A stretch of 64,000 nt of DNA from Trichobilharzia szidati. Its lineage: Eukaryota > Platyhelminthes > Trematoda > Strigeidida > Schistosomatidae. A program made the position numbers and the translations under genes. Position 1 is the first letter of the stretch. The number at the start of each line of letters is the position of its first letter. The stretch covers positions 102,818,582 to 102,882,581 of the forward strand of contig OX235273.1 of NCBI GenBank assembly GCA_944472155.2, in the 5' to 3' direction. A model generated the notes under the pieces. The model made no database searches, was not told where the DNA came from, and worked only from the letters and a program-made list of their open reading frames with translations. This document shows, piece after piece, positions 23,701 to 35,700 of this stretch.

Positions 23701-26700
23701 AGAAAGGATCTGTATACAACAGCAGGTTAGTCGACATGGCATTGCTCTTCTTGTTGTCGTTGTTTCAAAGATTTCCAATGTAAATGATAACAGAATTTTC
23801 AGAGATTCTGTTCCCCTGTTTCGGTCTGTGCTTATTCATGATGCTGACAATAAGTGCGACAGTCATTAAGAATACACAGGTCGACAAAGAGATCTCCTCT
23901 TGTAACTTCTATTAACAGCTCTCTGGTTTATTTAGGGTTGGTGTATGCAGTTGTGAATAACAACACAAATCACCTGGTAGGAAAATCAATCAGAGTGTAT
24001 GAGAAATAACAATGTATGAAGCAGTACTCAAAAGGGTTACGTGATTTCGGTGGTTGTCAAGTAATACGCTGAACGATGAGTAAACACTTGGAAATGGTTG
24101 AGTGGGAAACAAGAGAACTAAGACTTGAAAACACGCCAGAGAAATTGACTGACTACATAGAGTCTGAAAAGTACCACCACTCAATGCAGTTCATTGGCGA
24201 TAACGTCTATCAGCCTATTTGAAAAGATGTAAGACAGTTACACATTTCAGCGGGTTGACAACAGAAACAATTCAGCAAAGTCTTTCAAGTAACAATAGGA
24301 GAAAGACAACACTAAATAATGCGGTCGACGATATTTCTGATTGTGTTTAACTGGATCACTCAGCACACTGCGGAATGTGCAAAGACATCAATATGTTGGT
24401 TCGATGAGAAGACTCTGCAATTTTTGGAACTTGTGGAAGATTATCGCTGAATGTCACCGAAATTTCAAGAATAACAGGCGATGACCAACGATTTCGCAGA
24501 AGTGGTAGGAAGTGAAGACAGTATCTCGAATGAATGCAGAGAAGACGGATATCATAAAGATAAGCTACTAACCAACCAACCAGTCAACAACAAACAACAC
24601 CAGTCAGTATCAGTGGGAGGAATTTGAAAGAGATCACTACCTTCACTCAGTCAGCCAGACAATGTGGTTTCACCACAAGGAGTCTCATATATGACGATGC
24701 TAAAGTCAGTCAGGATCGGAAGGACGAGACAGAATTTCATGATTCTGAAGTCAATTTGGAAATCTACTTCACACATCATAATGAACAAAATTTTGATTTC
24801 AACAGCAATATTGACTCAGTTCTTCTAAATAGTTCGGCGACTTGACATGCGTTTCATGACAGCATTCCCAACAGACTGCTTCTGACTTTGATCAGAATGT
24901 GATTCTTTCGCTCCTTACTAAAGGTGAGTTGGATAGAAAGAATTTTTGTTGTTTATTTTTTTCTTCGTTTGTGCTTCGAGTGGAAGATACGTTGTCAAAC
25001 GCAATCTTTTAACTTTCAATAACTGTTGTGCTTTCTACATTGTGAGATACCTGGCCTCACGTTGATACTTCCACTTTCTCCTAGCTGAAAATCAGCTGAG
25101 TGAGGCGAAGTTGTACGTCGACTGGAAGTTGAAACAGGGACCACATACATATTTGGCGTGGATTCCAGCATTCAACCACTGAATAAGCATCAAGCAACTC
25201 TGCAAACATACTCACCAATAGCTTGTTGTTCATTGAATATTCTGGAGTAAATGAGATGAGTGGGACACACGGTGAAGAGACCGTCAAATGAAATGACACA
25301 CCAGCCTATCACTCGAGTGTCAACCGGAATGTTGACATGTTTGAATGAAAGTTAGGAACATGAGAGATCTCTTCGCTAAATTAAGAGTTCCTAATCACAT
25401 GACATAATAGTAGGATCAGTACTTATATACTAAAGGCAGTTGTGGAGAAGAATAATTAGCCAAGAATTTATTTGAGAAGGACATGCATTTTGTATGTCGG
25501 ATATCTGTCAGTGAACATTTTTTCAGCTGAATGGTTGTTAGGCCCTACTCTTTACAGGACAGTGATAATAGTACTAGTATTTGTAGTAGTGACAGCATGA
25601 GCAGGTATATAAAATGGAGTTTCCAATCAGTGGGAAATGCAGTCAATTAGTTGCTTGATATGAATGAGTTTTAACTGTACACTGGAACACCAATCCAATT
25701 AAGCCTAATTGCTCAAACCTCCTCATCACACAAAAATGCACGAAATACTTCGAAAATTTTGACCATTCTCCTTTTTAATGCCAGAAATCTCCTTGACCCG
25801 GAAACACTCAACAATTGTGACTGTCGACTCACAATTATCAGTTTCGATCATATACTCTCCTATGAAATAAATTTCACGAAACATATTCTAAGTCTACTCA
25901 TTTTCATTGTGTGTTTTTTGAACTGTGAGATATATTCATGATGTTTTTTATTGACAGCTGTGAACTTTGCAACTGCAAACCAGCTGGTGAATCCTAAAAT
26001 CATTAATGAAAGTGAGTTGACAGAAATAAGGGAAGTGTATGTGCATTTGTTTGATCACATTGAATTTCTTGCGATTATTTAGAGGTATGATTTCAGGCTA
26101 CACCAGTCAGGTAATCATTCGGAGTAAGCAGGGTGTACTGGACAAACGTTGCCTCCCATTCCAGTACTCTTGAGTATTTCGTGCCTATCTAGTTTCGTTC
26201 CAAGGACCTTTCGGTTACAAGACGTAGTTGCAGTTCTTTCCACTACTGCTAACTGACCCAATGATCCGTGAATTCCAACTCCTATCAATAGTAGTAAAGT
26301 AAATAACTAATTTGTGATCTTGAGTTTGAGGTGTTTTATTTTCTGTTCCTACCATGTGTTCATGGCTGTTTTGCAAGTGAGATAACAGTGAGTCCTTGTT
26401 TAGGGTGATATGTATCATTAACCGAATGAATGACTGTCGTTCAGTTACCTGCAGTGATGACTAACAGGCAGTGGTACTTGTGTGGAAGGGGAGTGAAGAT
26501 CATCACAAAGACGCTTCTAAACTGACCAGATTTGACTTTTGTCTTCTAGCGACGAATATGTCTGATGTTTTCGAGGATATACGAGAAAGACGTTTCTCAG
26601 ATATGTACTGTGCTGAGTGCAAACAAATCCGAATTTATTCAGCTTTCTTAGTAGACTTCGAAGAAGATGTCGAAGGTAGATGAATTACTGAATGATTTCA

Positions 26701-29700
26701 GTTTTGAATAACTATCGTCATGAAAGATTTATATGAAGTATTAATGTATTCATCTACAGTGTGAGAAATGTGGAACTATTGAAATGTATGCCAGCGAAAA
26801 TTGCTCATATGATGTAGGATACTGGAAGAAGAGTATATATTATGCAATAAACTCTGCTGAGAGTTCTGTACGCTTTCTAAACATTGACATGAACATTGCT
26901 ATTATTATTATTGGTAGTATTTTTACTTGACTCGGTGGGATCCACGAGTTATTCGAGTTTCACTAAAGAGATAATCTGGTTTGCCATGTCACCCATTAAT
27001 CTAATCAGCCTGTGTCTGATCCATCTACACTTTCTTCTGCATATTTGCTGAGTAATAAGTTCTTGATTGGTTCGTTGCGAGACTTTCTTTGTGCTTATCA
27101 TTGCAGTCTGGTCATAGGGTCAGCAAACGCAGCTGTTGATAACGTTCTTCATAGCATGTTTGAAATTATTTTGATGACACACCAAATCCCTCAGGGCTAT
27201 ATAGAACTGACTTGAAGTCAGTGTTAGGAATCCGAATTGCGTTCTTCATGCTGGGTGTAGCAGAATTCTAAGCTGATTTCAAAGTTCTAAAGGTGTGCTT
27301 AATCTTTCCGTTTCTGAATATCTTTGACACCTGGCTAATATTCCTGACATCTTGTTGGCTTCAGCCTTGAAATTTGAAATTTTCCTGAAATTAAACATAA
27401 ATCATCGTCCAAGCCCGGACCTTCCCGCGTCAACATATTGGTGCAATCTGCCTCCTGCCTCTACTTCACAGGATTCGTCGAGATTTCCATTGTTGATTAC
27501 CTGACACATGGTATTGACATATAGGTGTTGAGTGTGGTTGGTAAATGTCTCTGACATTGCACTGCATAGTGTGGAAGTAGTTTCCGACTTACTTCGAACG
27601 CCTTTTGAAAGTCGATCCAGTTGAGACAGAGATTTGACCATCATTTTAGGCCCTGTTCAATGACGATGCACAGAGTTGTCATTGATCTGCTTCTCATCAA
27701 TCCAGTCTATTGATGGTGAAGTTGTGCATCCACCTTCATCTTTTATTCCCTCCAGAAGGATTTGTTTATTCAATTGTATGAATTATAATGCTACGATTTT
27801 ATTGCTTAGCGGTAAAGTTTCCATATATATGTGGTCAGTGTCTGGTAATGCGTCACTCCTACTGAGCATGTCTCGCGCAGATTCACCGAACAGATGCTCA
27901 CCAATCACGTTTCCCTTCTACATACGTATAATACATTTCCGACATGTTTCTCTGTTCCATCCTACTGTGCAACTCTATATATTATGCATTAAATTCTGCT
28001 GAGAATTCCGTACACTTTCTAAACACTGTCCAGAACTGTGCTACTATTATTGGTAGTATTTTTACTTGACTCGGTGGGACCCACGATGGTGTGATGTGTC
28101 ATGTCACCCGACAGTCTAATCAGCTTCTGTCCGATCCACCTCCACTTTCTCTTACATATTTTCTGTTTGAAATGCTTCTGAAGACACATTTCTTCGAAAC
28201 GATGAGAAGACGCAACTAATACGTCGAATAACTGAAGTCATGAAATCAAAAGAAACAGAGCAGAAACATCAGTGATAAGTGTATCTCCATTTGGATTCAT
28301 TAGGAAAATGTGTAAAGCTCAAAATATCAGTCCTAACGCAAATAAGAAATGATTTAAGCCGTGTACAGTTTTACCAAGGAAGGAAGAAACATTTGAAATT
28401 CTATGTAGCTTTCCGACAAAAGGCGGTATGAGAATGTGGCTGCCACTGAAATCTACAAAATCACTCAAAGACAAGCTCTGCACGCTGAAAGAGGCTATTC
28501 ACTCAATTAGAGGCGAGTAATTCCATGTGCACAAAGCAGCTTATAGTGACTTCAATGTCAGCTATACACGTGCGGCCAGTGCAATTGGTCTCAGTCAGTC
28601 AGGAAGTCGAATCACACGCATTCAGATCAATGGAGAATCACTGACCTGAGTAAGGTAGACTGTCCTAAGAGAATAAGTCATCAATCACAATGTATTCACT
28701 GGAAGTTAAACGATGACATATTTCGCTGATTTCATTGCAAACGTGTACTGAGTTCCTACAGAGTAAATGACACATATGTAAGTGTTTGTCTAATGTACAT
28801 ACACACACATACAATATTAACACCTCATGCCAACAAACACTCAATTTTACACGTTTGCTCAAACCCATAAACCATTAAATTCAAATTTCACCTAAAAATA
28901 TTCAAATGACACTCTCATTCGAATTGACGTCTACTCTTCATTAGGTGAACTACTTAGCGAAGAATACTTGGCGGAAACTATGGAAAAGAAATTCGTGCAT
29001 TCAAGAGGTAAACAAATGTTTGAGCAAATGTTGCATTTCAAACACGCAATCCACTTTATTTTCTCGAAACATGCAGTAGCAGTCATTTGGGCTAGTTCAT
29101 CGTGAGTGGTTGAGAGGACTCTCGAGTGGCTGATGATATTGCCTAGTAAGGCGATGACAGCTTTCCAACTAAACCATCAAGCTCAGTGAACACAACTACA
29201 CGAGAAACACTCATCCAACGTGGATCTATTATCCTACCATAATGCCTAAATTCTACTCTCACATGAACTACAACACCAGAGTGAGTAATTTATCAGACAC
29301 GATGAATAATCAGCCTCATTTGCACATGCATCCCCTATCAAGTGTGTATGCGTGCGTTTGGAATAAACAATAATATGTGGACACGGAGAACACACATTTC
29401 ACGTTGACTGTTTGGTTGGATTATCTCGCAGTTTGATTCATTTCATTTCTTTTCCATTTGTCCAGAGAATGTTGAGCAGAAATGTTTGCAAATGTCAGGA
29501 ATGCAACTTGATCGAAATGGTAAGTCCCACTTTGTGTTGGTTGTTGATGTCTAATTGCCAAATCGCTGCGTCAACTGACCAGCAACACCAACAACGTCAT
29601 CAGATATCACCGACACCTGCAATGAGATCAATTTACTTTTTATGGTGTAATGGGGCATCTGTGATTCCTGATTGTCACCATGAAATCTTCTTGTGACTGA

Positions 29701-32700
29701 TATGCAAGGGTGAATAAGAGTGTCTGTAGTGAACCTGGATTCGTCCTACTTAGAATAGTAGTACCTGTTCTGCTCAACTGACACCGACATTACGTCTACG
29801 CACCTCTAAGTACTGTGAGTCATTATTTCACCAATGCAACTATCCATACACGCATTTCATACGTGATGTATATTTTGCCATGTAATTAGTGTGATTTTTC
29901 TCTTAGGTTCCGAGTGGAACCTAGGACTTGAAAATCATCTCTCGACTTCCATTGTTTTCTGCAATCGTCTTGAGCAGGCTCCACGACTGATCATCACATC
30001 CCATCTCAACTTCATTTGAATTCATGTTGCACTCCTCGCTTGTTTTGTGGTTGAAACGTTTTGTCAGGCATGTGAGATAACCATGGACAGTCTCCTCACT
30101 GTGTGTCTAATCAATCTGTAGTTTTTTCTGAATGTTTGTTTGGTGACAGGTTCTTGGTTGATTTGTTGACAGAGTTCAAATTTACGAATGCTTTCTAGGA
30201 AGACATTTGATCTTCGGCATCTAGGCAGAGAAGGGCGCTGCTGGTAAACGTCTGCAGTCATTTCTTGCGAATGGTTTAAGTGAAACAGCAAAGTTTCTGA
30301 CAGGGTCAGAAGAACTGAATCACTGTGGTTGAAACGGATCTCTCTGTATAGATACGTGAAGGAATTGACCACATAAAAAATTTCTCCTACTGAAATGAAT
30401 TGGTGCATGTTGTCGATCTTCTCTGGAAAACAATCCATTTGCAATTCTCTGACAATATGTACCTCATATCACTCTTTTACATAGCTGCTGTTCACCATCT
30501 ACGGGATTTCACCAAGCAGTGATGTAAACTAATCCCACATCCGTTTATTCACTCAATATCACCTACCCTCTAGGTGAATATGGAACGAATGTCCTGTGTA
30601 TCCACTTGGGTGAGAGGTTCAGCGGTAGAATTCTCGCCAACCAGCCACGTGGTCCCAAGACCGACTCCCAACGGATACCTTTAAACTTACACCTCATCCT
30701 CTGAAATATCAATATTTCAAGTTCTCTGAAGCCATGTGCTTCACTCAGAGCTCAAGGCATGCAAAACAAATATATACTTGTCACTCATAACTTTTGAATA
30801 ACCTGGCCTCCTTCGATGCTACGTGCCTGCTAACCACTTCTAACAATATCCTCATATTTTCTTCACAGCTGTCAATGAATTCCTGACGAAATCGAATTCG
30901 ACAAATGTACAAATATCTGAATTCAAAAATGCTGTTGGTAAGCGACAAATTTTGTGTTTGCAATCCTGTTTCCCTCTGCTGTGAAGCAATTTCAAATACT
31001 GATAACACTTTGCAAAGTAAAACAGAGAAGACCTGTGTGTATATTTGCAGGAGACGCGTAACTTCACCCATATAGAACGTGTTGGAAAGCTGTTGCATCG
31101 CACTTGGAAGGAAATTTCGCGAGGATGAGATTATCATAGAATATTCCAGAGTTATTCTGTAAGGATTCGATTTCCTCCAAGTTTAAGGCACCTGTTGTTC
31201 GATCTCTGCTGCTTCTCTATGTCATGGTAACCAACTCTTACTGTCTTTCTGCCATTTGGAAGGCTACCACGCAGTCATTCACCAAATGAGAATAATTTTC
31301 GAACATGTTCATAAATCCTCTTTGTATGTACCCTCTGAGTTCTTCCCTTATACACTGTGCTGCAAGTACAGGTAAATGAATGAATGCAGTTTCAGGTTTC
31401 GTGAGGCACTCCCACATCCATATTCGTTTCCCTGAACGTGTTCTTCGTATTGTGGACTACTACTACCATCACTAATCTAATACTACAGCTACTTCTGATT
31501 TCGCAGTGGGACAAGCTACAGCAATAGATGTGTTCTGCGGTCGGTGAATATCTCGTAAACTCATTCTGTCGCCTTAACTGAATTGCAATGTGAAGAATGC
31601 ATTCTTCTTTCGTAAAATTATTCCAATCGAATTCTCATTATTTCATTTGGAATATTCACAGATAAACCTAGCGGGGTACCCATTGCCGATGGTTATTTGG
31701 CGAATTCGACCCAATTATTCATCGGTCAACTCTTGAGAACACACGATCCAGGGGCCAGTAAGAAGAAGCAGTGACTGGATTTATTTTGTAGTGAAATAGG
31801 AGAGAAGTTGTTAAGTGTTGAATAATGACCTGTCCAAGTAGACGTTTGTTAAATCCCATTTGATTATATATAGCCATCTTCATTTCTTAGTAAGACTCAG
31901 GTCTTAGGCATGTCCATTTGATTCTGTTCGCTAAAGTTGTCTTCATCTCACTCCATGATTCTCCATTAGCCTCCGTTTACTCCACACACCATCTTCGCAA
32001 TTTCACCTTCTGACGCTCAACTCATCGTTATAAGTTCGGGTTTCGTTCGACGGGTGGCATGGCGCACAATTCCACTAAACTGTCTTTTCAGCGTGTGTCC
32101 GATTCATTTCTATTTTCCCTGTCTATTTGTTTGGCCACAGGTTCTTGATTGGTCCGTTGCTAGAGTTTCCTGTCGCTCATTCATTTAAACTACCTGATCT
32201 TCAGTACGGAGTGAGAGAGAAGTCTGTAGTAGCCTGTTGATAACACGTCAACTCTCTCAAATGTGAAGAAGAACTGAACGACTTGACAGTACCACTGAAA
32301 TTCCGAATCTTGTTCTTTGTGGTTAGTGCAGGAGATTTACAAAGTCATTTCAGAGTAATGCAGGTCTGCCTCTCGACTCCGAACCTGACCAGCTTTGACA
32401 TCTCCATCCGTGCCAACCAGGGTGTAGCTGAAACGATGCTGATTGTCGAGATAAATGAAAGAAGCAACTTCCTTCAAATTTCCCCAACTGACAGTGATTG
32501 GTGTCTCCTGTTGGTCTTGTTGCTGGTGGTGTTTGGTTGGTTATCCTATTTACCGCTATTCTATCCATGTTCATTTGAAGTCTTGTCTTCGCTACATGCC
32601 TCTTCTACCGGCTTGTTGCATTTCGTCAGTGTGTATCTGTGTCTGTGACAATTGTGTGAACTAAACTGAATAGCTTGAGTTGATTCTCTGCTTGATTTTC

Positions 32701-35700
32701 ACTCTCACACATGGAATATACGTCTCACCAACATACGTTGAGTACATTTTCAGTTTGGTTTCATCGTATCATTGAGATATCTGAAAAGTTTTTAAATCTG
32801 CCTCTCTCTACCTCTATCCATCTCTATCTCTCACATCAACTTGAGCCACCTGACATGGTGGTTGCATTGCAGACATGATTAATAAAATTCACTCTGTACA
32901 ACCAGCACATACCAGACGTAGTACAGTCATTTCTACCTAGTAACCAACTAGGGGATCCATCGATCCGTTAAAGGAGCTGGATCACGAACCAGTAAAGCTC
33001 AGTGGTAGCTTCTTTTACTGCAGGTAGCGTTGGGTGGCCGGGAGTTCGAATGTCAGAAGAGAAACGAGTTGTTCCTTCAAGATTGCAGGTAGGTCATTTC
33101 TGAGTGATGAATACCTGACTCCACAATAAGCAGGACACCTGAGTGTCAGGCTGAGCTTTCTGCCTGTCAATCGCCTCCAACCGAAGCATGACATTTATTC
33201 GTATCATGAATCACATAATCCAGACACAAACACTGAAATATGAAGGAGGAGAAATAAGCAATATGCTATGTAAACATTCACCTGTTTCTACGAAGATATC
33301 TGCTCAATTAATATTTCTCCCTGACATTATTTCACATGTTTAGTTCAAATGGTTTCTGCATTACAAACGTTTGAGAAGCTCAGAATTGACAGGTATCCCA
33401 GTAAGTTCAAATTTCACTCATACAATAATGAATACATTTATGTTTAGACCAGTCGCCATTGAGTATTGTGCGCACAGCTGTCAATACAATGCTTCGAGAG
33501 GCTTTTCATAAATTTGGTAAGTGATTCAGAGGCAAATTACATACTATTCATTTTGCTGGTAGATAAGTATTTAGCTGTCTTGTAATTACTATTTCTATCA
33601 TTATTAATATTATTACTATTATTATTATTGTCATTATTACTCACTCGTGTACTCCTTAAGTTCTCAGGGGAATATACAGCCTGAGATGTGTACTTCATTA
33701 TTGGTCTCGGTTCTCTCCCTCTGCAACCAATCTCGATTATTCCCGAAAACGACTCTGACCACGACAAGCTTTCATTCCGTCTCCATCTAATCTTCTCCGC
33801 GTCAATCTGGGAAGCCAGCTCACCACGTCTCTTCCTATTCAGATTCCACTCGAGAGCTTGATATGTGTGACACTAGTCAGTCAGTTAGTCAACTTCTTGA
33901 AGTATATTTAATCCATTCCAATTATCTTCGAAATATTTGTTGAGCGTTAGTTACCCGCTCGTTGCTCCGATGACAGAGCTCCTCATTGCTGATTCTTTTC
34001 AGCCGGCCATCTGATCTTCAATATGGTGCATAAAAAGACAGCCGTTGATAAAATTCTGCAGTAGTCTGTTGGAAATGCTTTTGGTTGCACTCCGAATTCC
34101 TAACGCATGCAGAAGAAGTGAATTAACATTGATGTTTACGCTGAGTAGTACAGTAGATTCACAAACTAAACTTTGAGGAATGAAGTTCTATCACACCTCT
34201 CCGATTCGGGTTTTGAAATCGTTATGCATCCATACTATAGTGAAAAGAGTCCCGCTCCACCTAGTGAAAGAAACTATTTCTCTTGGATTACTCTCTCTGA
34301 TAGCGGTCGTCAACTGTTGTCGTTAACAGGCTATCGTGAACCTTTCTATCTCCCTTTATTCGGCCTAAAATCCTGTTGCTGATGCTCCTCTCAGTCTTCC
34401 GCTTTGATATACATACATATCTGAGTGTGTCCGAAAATAAGGCATATATCTTCTTTGTGCGTCGGCGGCACAGTGGTTAGGATGCTCGATTTTCTTGCAC
34501 ATAGTCTGGGGTTTGATCCGCAACCGATGCGCACCTGATATCAACGGTCCGCATGCTAAATTTGGGCTACCGATTTCACATGCTGAAAATTTTATACTTG
34601 TACTAAAATACTGTGTGGAATCAAGCTATAATAAAAAGCTCAAATCTTCCATCAGTTCGATGTTTGATGGTCTTATGATTCCTCACAGTCTGTTGCACAG
34701 TCCAATCATCCAAGACCACTAAGATAATCGGTGATAGCTCTTAGCCTTGTCTTACTCCTGTATACACTTCAACGCTTGGATGGGCATTGAAATAAGAATT
34801 ACCTGGAATAGGGCTGATGAGGTTTAGTTGGATTCGTGAATGAAGTTTAAGCATGTTTGTGGCACCACATTTTGAGGTAATCAGCCAACTTTCAAATTAC
34901 TTCTTAGCTGATGATCTTGATGGTCTTCTTCTTACAAGCTCGTCGTTCTATGCTGTGTTCGATGACAATCATTAGAGTTGTCATTTCATCTACGCATGGC
35001 TTTCCACATTCACGGTAGTGGCGTTAGCACTTACACTAGGGCATCTAGGTCCATCGCCAGTGCTTCTTGAATACTACATCGGATTTCCAACGCCTTCGTA
35101 TAACTTTCTGGTCTTCAAGTCCTTTGATTTTGTTAAACAATCAGAATTCACTGGCAGTTCTGTTGCATAGCCTGTCAAACTGCTGCAAGTAACACACATG
35201 CTAAAATTATCTTCCAACAATGCCGAAAGGCATCTTCGCCTGATAAAATCTGTGAAATTATTCAACAAAATAATAACCTGTGTCAAAAATTCAAAACTAC
35301 CTCAAAAATGTCTTCCGGTAGCTATGCAGTTCTCAGGCACAACAAAATTAACTGTCCAGTTACAATTGCAAGTTACCTGAAAGTCAGTGAGAATATTCAC
35401 AGAAAGATGAGACTAAATTGAAACAGAAACGATGAATAGAGATACAATTTGACAACCAGTCACGACAAATAAGTCTATCAAGAGATACAATAACAAGCGA
35501 ATTCAAATAAGTTCATTTCATATTGAACATTGTCGCAAGACGATTTTGTCATGAAGGAAAACGGACAATTACATGCATCAAAAATTCGCGATGCATAGCG
35601 ACAACACCAGCCAACGCAAGCTGTGAGCATGTATCCACATATCTGACTTGGTGAACCACATTGGACAAGACTCCTCAACCACTAGAAATCTAAGCAACTA

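Noticed and set aside
30064..30444. 126-codon minus-strand frame
   Set aside because: No recognisable family, no conserved partner frame seen, and it lies in an intron on the opposite strand.
30609..30676. Functional glycine tRNA gene
   Set aside because: The 5' half is close to glycine tRNA, but the B box and acceptor stem are ruined.
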